Assembly (NCBI RefSeq): GCF_023715345.1
Contig: NZ_JAMBNY010000016.1
Coordinates: forward strand, 32,238-96,237
DNA from: Paenibacillus camelliae
GTDB lineage: Bacteria > Bacillota > Bacilli > Paenibacillales > Paenibacillaceae
DNA: 64,000 nt
Direction: 5' to 3'
The stretch's first letter is position 1. Each line of letters starts with the position of its first letter. The notes under the pieces were generated by a model. It was not told the DNA's origin and searched no databases. It was given only the letters and a program-made list of their open reading frames with translations. This document shows positions 18,115 to 26,578 of the stretch, piece after piece. A program made the position numbers and the translations under genes.

Positions 18115-19245
18115 TTGCGGTTAGTAGAGAGATATAGGTTGTTCATTAAAATATGCTGGGAGTCGATCGCGTTGGATGCTGGTTACTATGCAGAGCTTAA
18201 AGATAATATTATACAGGCTGATCAGCTCCTTCAGCTGCGGCGCATAAGAGATCGATTCCAGCACGCAATACAGCCAGCGGAGCAAACATGGAGTGAGAGC
18301 AGCAGCGTTGCACAATATAACGCTTGTATTAATGAACTTCACGACGCGCTGATCTCTAGAACCATTAAGATTGCAGAACGCAGCATGACAGGAGAAGGAC
18401 TCGGTCCTCCTCCTGTCTCTTATTGCTACTTATTGCTTGGCAGTGCTGGGCGAAGTGAGCAAACGCTCGCAAGTGATCAAGACAGTGCACTCATCTATGC
18501 AGATCATGAATCAGCTGATGAAGTGAAGATGTATTTTTTAGCTTTCGCTCAAAAAATCGTAACGATGCTGACTGAGCTTGGTTATCCACCTTGTGAAGGT
18601 AAGGTCCAAAGTGATCAACGTTTATGGTGCCAATCAGAGACAGAATGGATCGACCAGCTTAATCATTGGTTTACTGATGCCAGCTGGGAATCAGTGCGCT
18701 ATTTATTGATCGTAGCAGATGGCCGTTGTATTGCTGGAAGTAGCTTGCTGCAAGAACGTGTTAGAGCGAGCTATGAACAAGGGATTATTCAGCATCCTCC
18801 TATACTTGAGCGTATGATCGATAATACACTACATCATAAAGTGCTTCTAGGGATGCTAGGACAATTTATTACCGATCGATACGGAGAGGCAGCCGGCAGC
18901 ATTGATGTAAAGTATGGCGCCTATATTCCAATGGTAAATTCAATCCGGTGGTTAGCATTGAGAGCAAACATACGAGAAACGTCAACGCTATCCAGATTGG
19001 AGCAATTGTATCAGCAAGGCATTATAACAGAGAATGATTACGTCTCGTATCGTGATGCTTTTCTGCAAATACTCGCACTTAGGCTAATGGCGGGCTTTCA
19101 CACCGAGAATAATCAATATAAAGGGAATAGCAAGCTATATCTGAGCAAAATAGATAAAAGAGAAAAAAGAAAACTGAAGCATAATTTAAAGCTGGGGAAG
19201 AAGATGCAGAGGCTCGTATTGATGAAATTTGCAGCATATAAGTAG
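18115..19245 (+). CDS. DUF294 nucleotidyltransferase (GlnD-like catalytic domain)
   Basis: 376 aa. The nucleotidyltransferase motif GSAGRSEQTLASDQDSAL lies at 109-126, with metal ligands D121 and D123, followed by the helical substrate-binding DUF294 C-terminal domain. There are no CBS domains, which many DUF294 proteins carry at the N-terminus. It resembles the uridylyltransferase part of GlnD, which modifies PII proteins, and its place directly after amt makes a nitrogen-related role likely (inference). Start uncertain: TTG at 18115 has no good SD; in-frame TTGs at 18139 and 18172 (GGGAG 9 nt upstream) are alternatives. Confidence 0.82.
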   Translation: MRLVERYRLFIKICWESIALDAGYYAELKDNIIQADQLLQLRRIRDRFQHAIQPAEQTWSESSSVAQYNACINELHDALISRTIKIAERSMTGEGLGPPPVSYCYLLLGSAGRSEQTLASDQDSALIYADHESADEVKMYFLAFAQKIVTMLTELGYPPCEGKVQSDQRLWCQSETEWIDQLNHWFTDASWESVRYLLIVADGRCIAGSSLLQERVRASYEQGIIQHPPILERMIDNTLHHKVLLGMLGQFITDRYGEAAGSIDVKYGAYIPMVNSIRWLALRANIRETSTLSRLEQLYQQGIITENDYVSYRDAFLQILALRLMAGFHTENNQYKGNSKLYLSKIDKREKRKLKHNLKLGKKMQRLVLMKFAAYK

Positions 19246-19258
19246 GATGGTGCTATAG

Positions 19259-19999
19259 ATGAAGGAACCAAGCGGGATAGGGAAAATGTGGAATTTGTAT
19301 AAGCTAGGTGGAATTACACCCGCCATTGCTTCCGTTCTAGGCGCTAACCATGCTCAGCAGATGGCACAAATAAGAAGCTTGAACCGTTTGCAGCAGAAGA
19401 CAAACGCTTGGGATAAAAAGCTGACTGAGCTTGACATCGTTGTTTTTGATTTAGAAACGACAGGCTTTAGTGTAACGAATGGCGATGCCATCATATCGTT
19501 CGGTGCAGTTGCAGTGAGAGATGGTTGTATTAGGGAAGAGGAGAGCTTTTATTCATTAGTGAACCCTAAACGATCCATTCCTTCAACGATAACGGAGCTG
19601 ACAGGGATAACGAACGAAATGGCTCAACAGGCAGAGGAGCTGATAGATGTACTCAGCGCATTTATGCAGTTTGTTGGCAAACGGGTGCTTGTTGCTCATG
19701 CATCAGGTCATGATAAAAAATTCCTTAATCAAGCGCTGTGGAAAACGTCAAAAACAAGCCTCAATCACCGCGTAATTGATACGATGATGCTTGCTAAATG
19801 GTTAGAGCCGTCTTTGCCCCAATATGATCTGGATTCCTTACTACAAAGGCACCAAATTCCTATTCACAATCGTCATCATGCGTACTCCGATGCTTGGATG
19901 ACTGCCCATCTGTGGCTAAACTATATCCAAGCAATTAAAGAGAAGAAACCAAACATCAATACGCTAGGAGATTTGTATGCATATTTAAGCCAGCATTAG
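19259..19999 (+). CDS. DEDDh 3'-5' exonuclease, DnaQ/PolC-epsilon-like
   Basis: 246 aa. Exo I FDLETTG (D64, E66), Exo II VAHASGHDKKF (D152), Exo III HHAYSDA (H206, D211) form the DEDDh set. The first 55 residues precede the fold. It starts 13 bp after the DUF294 gene, so they form one operon. DUF294-exonuclease pairs recur in bacteria, though their function is unclear. The gene converges on the JAMM gene and their 3' ends overlap by about 15 bp (19985-19999). Confidence 0.88.
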   Translation: MKEPSGIGKMWNLYKLGGITPAIASVLGANHAQQMAQIRSLNRLQQKTNAWDKKLTELDIVVFDLETTGFSVTNGDAIISFGAVAVRDGCIREEESFYSLVNPKRSIPSTITELTGITNEMAQQAEELIDVLSAFMQFVGKRVLVAHASGHDKKFLNQALWKTSKTSLNHRVIDTMMLAKWLEPSLPQYDLDSLLQRHQIPIHNRHHAYSDAWMTAHLWLNYIQAIKEKKPNINTLGDLYAYLSQH

Positions 20000-20419
20000 T
20001 GGACAGTCCCAGAATCGATTTGCCGCATGATCAAAGCGGTAGAATTGAAGCTGTGGTCTGTCTATTTGTTTTAAACTAACAATCGCATAAATTAATTGGT
20101 GATCGATAAAGCCTTCGATATCTGCTTGAGATGGACTAGCTTCTTCCGCTGGATGGGAATGGAAGATGCCAACGACATGGTGACCGGACTGTATCGCCGA
20201 AAAATAATGATGCACCCACTGCTCAGCATCGAACAGAAAGGCCTGTTCAGCGGCTTCGTGACGATTGACAATCGGCTGGAAATCTATAATCGTGTCGCTA
20301 TCAGTCGCAGCGAGCAGCAAGCCGCAGGCCTCGTATGGTAGCTGCTGTGCACAATAGTCAATGATTCGCTTTGTACAGCTTTTCGTAATGGATGAAACTC
20401 TGTTATTGCTCGTACTGAT
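19985..20419 (-). CDS. JAMM/MPN-domain metalloprotease (M67 family), apparent ATC start
   Basis: 144 aa if translation begins at the ATC at 20419. The JAMM motif is complete only when the frame is extended upstream of its first TTG (20320): the catalytic Glu in PYEACGLL is encoded at about 20330, and HSHPAEEASPSQAD supplies the two His, Ser and Asp. Between the upstream stop (20435-20437) and 20320 there is no ATG, GTG or TTG. An SD-like AGGGAGAGG (20434-20426) lies 6 nt before ATC 20419. Proteins of this family remove ubiquitin-like or thiocarboxylated tags, e.g. in sulfur transfer. The start is inferred; a frameshift or sequencing error from the out-of-frame ATG at 20438 cannot be excluded. 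Confidence 0.75.
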   Translation of the reverse strand: MSTSNNRVSSITKSCTKRIIDYCAQQLPYEACGLLLAATDSDTIIDFQPIVNRHEAAEQAFLFDAEQWVHHYFSAIQSGHHVVGIFHSHPAEEASPSQADIEGFIDHQLIYAIVSLKQIDRPQLQFYRFDHAANRFWDCPLMLA

Positions 20420-20512
20420 GATAGTCCTCTCCCTTCATATAGAACTGAATTGATGAACAGTAGAGGGGGCCTCTATTAGCCAAGTATAGCAAAATTAACG
20501 ATTGCATACACT

Positions 20513-20570
20513 AATACTATACGGATTCGAAGCGAAGCTTGAAGCGCTTATCGCTTCCATGATAGTATTA
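20513..20570. repeat. Inverted repeat upstream of the TlpA-like gene
   Basis: Outer arms AATACTAT/ATAGTATT (8 bp, perfect) and inner arms GAAGCGA/TCGCTTC (7 bp, perfect), with further AAGC/GCTT pairing at the centre. It lies just upstream of the gene at 20602 and has no T-run. Confidence 0.6.
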
Positions 20571-20601
20571 ACTATAGTATAGACAGAGGAAAGGGCAGAC
20601 T

Positions 20602-21159
20602 ATGAAAAAGATTTCTTCTATTCTTGTTATTGCATTACTACTTGGCGGATTTGCAATTTACGAGTTTGTTCAATCAGGCAAGCAATCCTCAACTAGTGCA
20701 CAATCGATAGCCATGCAGACGTTTAAGCCGAAGGCAGGGGAGCTTTCATTTGCTAATGAGCTGCCTAATCTTAATGATGTTCCAATTAGCTTTGGCGGAG
20801 AGCAAGAGGGCAAACTTCAGCTCATCAATTTCTGGGCTTCCTGGTGTGGTCCTTGTGAACTTGAGGCGCCGGATTTACAGAAGCTGCATCAGAAGTATGG
20901 GGATAAGCTTGCGATGTTCGGTGTGAATGCGACGGATACAGATAATGAAAGACAAGCGAGAAAATTTGTAGACGATTTTGGCTTCACCTTCGAGGTACTG
21001 TTTGATCGCGATGGCGATATTACGAAGCTGTACCGCGTGAATACATTTCCTACAAGCTTCATCATCGATGATGAGGGCGTAATAAAAGAAAGAATCAATG
21101 GAGTCATTACGCTTGAGCAGTGGGAAAAGATCATAGACTCACATCTAATAAATTTATAA
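20602..21159 (+). CDS. TlpA/ResA-like membrane-anchored thiol-disulfide oxidoreductase
   Basis: 185 aa. One N-terminal helix (about 5-22) acts as an uncleaved anchor, and the thioredoxin fold follows with WCGPC (C82, C85) and cis-Pro in NTFPTSF. It acts outside the membrane as a reductant, ResA-style, e.g. for apocytochromes c. No ccdA or resBC is adjacent. ATG at 20602 follows AGAGGAAAGGG. Confidence 0.9.
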   Translation: MKKISSILVIALLLGGFAIYEFVQSGKQSSTSAQSIAMQTFKPKAGELSFANELPNLNDVPISFGGEQEGKLQLINFWASWCGPCELEAPDLQKLHQKYGDKLAMFGVNATDTDNERQARKFVDDFGFTFEVLFDRDGDITKLYRVNTFPTSFIIDDEGVIKERINGVITLEQWEKIIDSHLINL

Positions 21160-21168
21160 ATATGTTTA

Positions 21169-21234
21169 AAGGCGTGTATCACGGAAGCTGTACGGACTCT
21201 ATGGTCGGTAACAGCAATCTGTAATACACGCCTT
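21169..21234. terminator. Bidirectional terminator with a long loop
   Basis: 11-bp arms AAGGCGTGTAT/ATACACGCCTT separated by about 44 nt, between the TlpA-like gene and the convergent cimA. Confidence 0.65.
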
Positions 21235-21270
21235 ATTATTTTGCAGAAAAGCAAGTATTGCTCGACAAAG

Positions 21271-22890
21271 TTAAATGTTCGTTAATCCAACAAAATCTTG
21301 TGAAACTTGTGCAGGTGCATCAATATTGACCTTCTGCAAACTGAGGAGAGCGTAATGTAGGCTGTCCACAATAGCATCCCAGCTTGCGTCAATCACGTTG
21401 CCTGACAGACCGACAGTATTCCAGCTATGCTGTTTACCGGTTGATTCAACGAGCACACGTACCTTCGCGGCCGTGGCATCTGTTTCATCGATAACACGTA
21501 CTTTATAGTCAGTAAGATAAACATGCTCGATATCTGGATAATGCTGAGCTAAAGCCTTGCGTAATGCAGTGTCAAGTGCGTTAACTGGCCCATTTCCTTC
21601 AGCAACCGTATAAATTTGCTTGCCATCAATATTGATCTTTACTACAGCCTCAGAGATAATCTGATCCTGCTTGCTTTCCGTATGGACTTTATAGGATTCC
21701 ACCTGGAATGCCGGCTTCCAATCCCCGAAAGCTTTGCGAAGCAGAAGCTCTAGTGAAGCGTCTGCAGCTTCAAACTGATAGCCTTCATGCTCTAGCTGTT
21801 TAATATGATCCATAATTTTTTTCGTTTTTTCGTTATTCGTATTCACGTTAAGTCCAAGTGCACTAGCTTTTGAAATAATGTTGCTTTGTCCTGCAAGCTC
21901 AGATACAAGCACGCGCTGCTTATTACCGACCAGCTCAGGAACAATATGCTCATACGTCGAAGAATCCTTCATGATGGCAGATACATGGATGCCGCCTTTA
22001 TGAGCAAATGCCGCATTTCCAACATAAGGCTGCCCTACTGGCATATGAACGTTAGCCACCTCACTAATGTAGCGAGCGGTATTCGTCAGCATAGCTAGTT
22101 TTTCTGGTGGCAGAACATAATGGTTCATTTTTAATTGAAGGTTAGGAATGATCGAGCATAGATTTGCGTTACCACAACGCTCGCCATACCCGTTAATCGT
22201 TCCTTGTACTTGTGTTGCACCCGCATTTACAGCAGCTAGCGTATTGGCAACCGCAAGCTCACAGTCGTTATGTGTATGAATGCCGATAGGCATGTCCAGT
22301 TCTTCCTTGACGCGATGTACAATATCCGCAATTTCATTAGGCATAGTACCGCCATTCGTATCACATAATACAAGCCAGTCCGCACCGCCTTGCTTGGCTG
22401 CATGTAAGGCTGCAAGAGCGTACTGGGGATTGTTTTTGTAGCCGTCAAAAAAATGCTCAGCATCGTACATCGCTTCAATTCCGTTACGCTTCAAAAATGC
22501 AAATGAATCTTGAATCATCGCTAAATTTTCTTCCAGCGTCGTTTGGAGAGCGATATGTACATGGAAATCCCATGCCTTACCTACAAGGGTAGCTGCTGGA
22601 ACGCCTGATTCAACAATTTTTAAGAGGCTCGTATCGTGCTCAGCAACACTATTTTTCCGACGTGTGCTTCCGAATGCAGTTAGCTTAGCGTTTAGATTCA
22701 ATGATTTTACACGTTGGAAAAATTCGATATCTTTACCGTTACTGCCTGGATTGCCGCCTTCAATATAGTGAACGCCTAATTGATCTAGCTTTTTGGCGAT
22801 TTTTAATTTATCATCTGCGGACAGGCTGATCCCTTCTCCTTGAGTGCCGTCACGCAGCGTAGTGTCAAAAATAAAGATGTTCGATGACAT
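21271..22890 (-). CDS. cimA: (R)-citramalate synthase
   Basis: 539 aa, the CimA length (longer than homocitrate synthase). It condenses pyruvate with acetyl-CoA to citramalate for isoleucine synthesis. HMGL-like barrel begins with DTTLRDGTQGEG (9-20); metal-binding HTHND at 205-209; GNANLCSI; a C-terminal LeuA allosteric domain from about 400 gives isoleucine feedback control. ATG at 22890 has GGAGG 13 nt upstream, separated by a run of eight Ts. No T-box was seen upstream. It is a single gene, divergent from polymerase IV. Confidence 0.9.
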   Translation of the reverse strand: MSSNIFIFDTTLRDGTQGEGISLSADDKLKIAKKLDQLGVHYIEGGNPGSNGKDIEFFQRVKSLNLNAKLTAFGSTRRKNSVAEHDTSLLKIVESGVPAATLVGKAWDFHVHIALQTTLEENLAMIQDSFAFLKRNGIEAMYDAEHFFDGYKNNPQYALAALHAAKQGGADWLVLCDTNGGTMPNEIADIVHRVKEELDMPIGIHTHNDCELAVANTLAAVNAGATQVQGTINGYGERCGNANLCSIIPNLQLKMNHYVLPPEKLAMLTNTARYISEVANVHMPVGQPYVGNAAFAHKGGIHVSAIMKDSSTYEHIVPELVGNKQRVLVSELAGQSNIISKASALGLNVNTNNEKTKKIMDHIKQLEHEGYQFEAADASLELLLRKAFGDWKPAFQVESYKVHTESKQDQIISEAVVKINIDGKQIYTVAEGNGPVNALDTALRKALAQHYPDIEHVYLTDYKVRVIDETDATAAKVRVLVESTGKQHSWNTVGLSGNVIDASWDAIVDSLHYALLSLQKVNIDAPAQVSQDFVGLTNI

Positions 22891-23055
22891 AAAAAAAATG
22901 ACGCCTCCTTCTCTGATAGCAAGTACACAACAAACATTATTGGTTTATTATATCACTATATAACTGTAAAGTGATAGCATCGTGTAAAAATATACGTAGC
23001 AATGTACGAATTATGCATAGGAGAATTATGCAAGTATAGCACGAGATAGGTTCAT

Positions 23056-23075
23056 ACGAACATTTGTGCTATAAT
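23056..23075 (+). promoter_or_regulatory. LexA-like box and -10 of the polymerase IV gene
   Basis: CGAACATTTGTGC (23057-23069) is one base from the Bacillus LexA consensus GAAC-N4-GTTC. It directly abuts TATAAT (23070-23075). An opposite-order GTTC-N4-GAAC overlaps its left part. Confidence 0.5.
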
Positions 23076-23136
23076 TATATGAAGAGACATCAAAGTATAG
23101 ACATAAATTGTTGCAAATGGTGACGAGGTGAGCGGC

Positions 23137-24417
23137 TTGGCAAACGTTCAAGATTACTATCCTTCGAACGGAAGGGTAATATTGCATATAGATATGAATG
23201 CCTTTTACTGTTCCGTGCATAGTGCTGATGATCCTCAGCAGTATAAAGGAAAGGCAACGGCTGTTTCCGGTAGCGTGGAGAAAAGAAAAGGAATTATCGT
23301 TACATGCTCTTACGAGGCGAGAAAGCTTGGTATTCGTACGGGGATGAATGTAAGAGAGGCTCAAAGAATTGCGCCTGATTTAATCTTTATCTCACCTAAT
23401 TTTGATCTATATCGTCAATACTCGAAGCAATTTATGAAAATTGCTTATCAATATACACCAGTTATCGAGCAGGTTTCCATTGATGAGTGCTATCTCGATA
23501 TAACTGGGTCTAAGATATTCGGCACGCCATTAGATATTGCTCATACAATTCAGCAGAGAATTGCTCAGGAGCTTTCATTGCCATGCTCTATTGGAATTGC
23601 ACCGAATAAGCTGCTGGCAAAAATGGCATCTGATATGAAAAAACCTAACGGTATAACGGTTCTGCGAAAAAGAGATGTTCCTAAGCTACTGTGGAATAAG
23701 CCTTGTCAGGAGCTTTTCGGGATCGGTGCGAAAACGGCTGAGAAGCTTAAAAAGCTTCATATCAACACAATTGGAGAGCTTGCTGCCGCTGATGATCAGC
23801 TGCTTTTGAAGTCCTTTGGGGTGATAGGTGGGTGGATGAAGGCAGCTGCCAATGGAATCGACGATAGCGAAGTGAAATCTGAACAAGAAGCAAGTAAATC
23901 AATCGGACATACAACAACTTTACCAGTTGATCTAACGAATATCGACGATATAAATCGCGTATTACTAAACCTGTCCGATCAAACAACTCGCAGATTAAGG
24001 CGTCAGCGATTAGTTGCTTCGACCGTACAAATTACGATTCGTAGGCCAGATATGTCGACAATTACCCGTTCTTATACGATGCCTGTCCCCACGCATAATT
24101 TAGAACAAGTGTATAAGCATGCTCAGCAGCTGTTTGAAAAGCATTGGGTGATCGGCGAGCCCGTCAGATTGTTAGGCGTTACGCTTCAGAACCTAAAGGC
24201 TGAGTATGAAGCAGCGATTCAGCTTGATTTATTTAATTATGAGGAAGAGCCTAAGAAGGAAGCACTAACTAAAGTAATGGATCAGCTAAGAGATAAATTT
24301 GGTGAACATGCCGTTCTAACGGCTGGAATGTTAAGCGATGACCCTTCCAGTCTGATTCGTAATAAAAAAATACGAGGAACATCATTGGAAAAATTAGATC
24401 GGGATTATTTAGAATAA
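23137..24417 (+). CDS. dinB: DNA polymerase IV (Y-family)
   Basis: 426 aa. Y-family motifs: ILHIDMNAFY near the N-terminus (D and steric-gate region), VSIDECYLD (catalytic DE), IAPNKLLAKMASDMKKPNG, and a helix-hairpin-helix thumb region (GIGAKTAEKL). The little-finger domain spans about 240-350. It performs error-prone translesion synthesis. The TTG at 23137 has GAGGTG at 5 nt; the GTG at 23128 overlaps that SD, so the later start is preferred. A clamp-binding QLDLF peptide lies near residue 362. Confidence 0.93.
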   Translation: MANVQDYYPSNGRVILHIDMNAFYCSVHSADDPQQYKGKATAVSGSVEKRKGIIVTCSYEARKLGIRTGMNVREAQRIAPDLIFISPNFDLYRQYSKQFMKIAYQYTPVIEQVSIDECYLDITGSKIFGTPLDIAHTIQQRIAQELSLPCSIGIAPNKLLAKMASDMKKPNGITVLRKRDVPKLLWNKPCQELFGIGAKTAEKLKKLHINTIGELAAADDQLLLKSFGVIGGWMKAAANGIDDSEVKSEQEASKSIGHTTTLPVDLTNIDDINRVLLNLSDQTTRRLRRQRLVASTVQITIRRPDMSTITRSYTMPVPTHNLEQVYKHAQQLFEKHWVIGEPVRLLGVTLQNLKAEYEAAIQLDLFNYEEEPKKEALTKVMDQLRDKFGEHAVLTAGMLSDDPSSLIRNKKIRGTSLEKLDRDYLE

Positions 24418-24518
24418 GTTGGTACGTAGTACACAATCGCCTGTATTTTGTGATATAATAACTTTTGGTATATATACAGAATTCATGGTTACATGTTTTT
24501 TTGTTGTGATAGAACTAG

Positions 24519-24770
<252 letters not shown>

Positions 24771-24784
24771 TAAAGCTTAAGAGG

Positions 24785-24825
24785 CAGTGTAGATGTTGCG
24801 TATGTTACGTCTATGCTGTTTTTTT
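24785..24825 (+). terminator. Terminator of the ferredoxin gene
   Basis: CAGTGTAGATGT pairs with ACGTCTATGCTG, including G-U pairs, followed by a long T-run. Confidence 0.8.
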
Positions 24826-24885
24826 GTTTACAAATATTGGATATTATTGTAAGCTGAAGTATGCCTGATTATCGGAGGTGGTACG

Positions 24886-25077
24886 TTGAGCAATTTTCGC
24901 AAGCGAGACTACATCATTTCGTTTATTATAATGCTTGGGCTTAGTTTGTTTAACATCATTGGTGGAGTAGGAAGTATAGTTGGACCTGTTGTTCTAAGTA
25001 TTGTTGCTTCCTTGTTTATAAGCTTTATTGTCGGGACGTTAACGAATTTTATATTCAGGTATGACAAAAAGGAATAA
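24886..25077 (+). CDS. Small two-helix membrane protein, unknown
   Basis: 63 aa. TTG at 24886 after GGAGGTGG. Two hydrophobic helices (about 10-28 and 34-56) with a basic N-terminus and a KKE tail. Not recognised. It has its own terminator downstream. Confidence 0.6.
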   Translation: MSNFRKRDYIISFIIMLGLSLFNIIGGVGSIVGPVVLSIVASLFISFIVGTLTNFIFRYDKKE

Positions 25078-25084
25078 GTTATAA

Positions 25085-25130
25085 AAAGCTGCATGACCTG
25101 TCTCTTGTTAGGGGCTGATCACGCAGCTTT
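25085..25130. terminator. Terminator between two small membrane-protein genes
   Basis: AAAGCTGC/GCAGCTTT arms with about 30 nt between; A and T tracts flank both ends, so it may work in both directions. Confidence 0.7.
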
Positions 25131-25143
25131 CTTATGCTTAATA

Positions 25144-25284
25144 TTATGAGAAGATAATAATGAGAGCAGCAAGGATGACGATGACAGCTCCAGCTACGCC
25201 CGCTGTCCAATATATCGCTTTTTTATTCACTTCTTCTTGTTGCTTTTGTTTCATTGTTGCTGGCTTGCGTTTTGGTGCGCTCAT
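25144..25284 (-). CDS. Small single-helix membrane protein, unknown
   Basis: 46 aa. ATG at 25284 with an AGAAAGG SD. A strongly basic, Gln/Glu-rich first 22 residues (KRKPATMKQKQQEEVNKK) is followed by one transmembrane helix (AIYWTAGVAGAVIVILAALI). The charge pattern, SD and shared terminator support a real gene; function unknown. Confidence 0.6.
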   Translation of the reverse strand: MSAPKRKPATMKQKQQEEVNKKAIYWTAGVAGAVIVILAALIIIFS

Positions 25285-25454
25285 ATTTAATCAACCTTTC
25301 TATCGCAAATTTGTCTCTATAGGCTTATTGTAATGGTTTTCCATAGGACTGGCAATATGAAGGCGCTAACATGAATGGAAGAACAATACTTTCTTTTTAT
25401 GAGCAAAAACGATAAACTGAAAGATAGAGATTATTTACTTGAAACGGAGTGGAC

Positions 25455-26555
25455 ATGTTGTTATATAGAAAAATTTTAAAGCCATTTTTCTTCAAAATGG
25501 ATCCAGAGAAAGCACATCATCTCGTTATCGATGGGTTATCTATGGCAGGGAAGGTTCCCGGTGGGTTGTCAGTAATGAATGGGATGTATGGAGTAAAGCC
25601 ATCAGCAGAGCTTAAGGTCAAGCTATTGGATATGGAGTTTATGCATCCGATTGGTTTAGCCGCAGGCCTGGATAAGAATGGAGTGGCTACGGATGGATTT
25701 TCAAATATTGGCTTTGCATTTGTAGAAGCTGGCACAGTAACACCTAAGCCGCAGCCTGGTAATGAGCAGCCGCGGCTATTTCGCTTGCCACCAGATGAGG
25801 CATTGATTAATCGAATGGGCTTTAATAATCATGGTGCCGAGGAGATGGCAAAAGCACTGCAGCGTCGAAAGAATCGCAGTATTCCAGTAGCTGTCAACAT
25901 CGGAAAAAATAAAATAACAGCTAATGAGCTTGCCTATGAGGATTATCGCTCTTGCATAAGAACATTATATGATCATGGTGATTTTTTTGTCGTCAATATA
26001 AGCTCTCCCAATACGCAAGGTCTTCGCGATCTGCAGCATGGGAATGAGCTACATAATTTGCTCGTACATGTTTGTGAAGAAATGGAAATCCAAGCGGATC
26101 AGCGTCAAGCAAAGATAAAGCCAATCTTTGTGAAGATTGCTCCTGATATGTCGGATGATCAGCTAGAGCATACCGTACAAACGATTAAAGACAGTAATAT
26201 CAACGGAATTATTGCAACGAATACGACACTATCAAGGGAAGGACTATCCCATCCGAATCAAGGAGAGACAGGTGGTCTGAGCGGAGTGCCGTTGAGAGAG
26301 CGTTCTACAGAGGTCATCCGCAGCGTGTACAAGCTTACAGAAGGAAAACTTCCAATCATCGGCTCAGGTGGAATCTTTACTGCTCAAGATGCATACGATA
26401 AAATTCGAGCAGGAGCATCGATGGTTGAGGTTTATACTGCATTAATTTATAAGGGACCAGCATTGCTTCAAGAGCTTACTTCAGGATTAAAGGAATGCAT
26501 GCGTAAAGACGGCTTCTCTAATATTATGGAAGCAATCGGTGCAGATCATAAATAA
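25455..26555 (+). CDS. pyrD: Dihydroorotate dehydrogenase, class 2 (quinone-dependent)
   Basis: 366 aa from the ATG at 25455, whose GGAG SD would be overlapped by the earlier GTG at 25449. Class 2 features: an extra N-terminal amphipathic helical region (KILKPFFFKMDPEKAHHLV) for membrane association and the catalytic Ser in VNISSPNTQGLR (about 177). FMN-binding GSGGIF near residue 300. It oxidises dihydroorotate to orotate in pyrimidine synthesis, passing electrons to quinone. Bacillus subtilis has instead the class 1B pyrDK in the pyr operon. The next gene starts 24 bp on. Confidence 0.94.
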   Translation: MLLYRKILKPFFFKMDPEKAHHLVIDGLSMAGKVPGGLSVMNGMYGVKPSAELKVKLLDMEFMHPIGLAAGLDKNGVATDGFSNIGFAFVEAGTVTPKPQPGNEQPRLFRLPPDEALINRMGFNNHGAEEMAKALQRRKNRSIPVAVNIGKNKITANELAYEDYRSCIRTLYDHGDFFVVNISSPNTQGLRDLQHGNELHNLLVHVCEEMEIQADQRQAKIKPIFVKIAPDMSDDQLEHTVQTIKDSNINGIIATNTTLSREGLSHPNQGETGGLSGVPLRERSTEVIRSVYKLTEGKLPIIGSGGIFTAQDAYDKIRAGASMVEVYTALIYKGPALLQELTSGLKECMRKDGFSNIMEAIGADHK

Positions 26556-26578
26556 AGATGAATACAGGAGGCGGCCAA

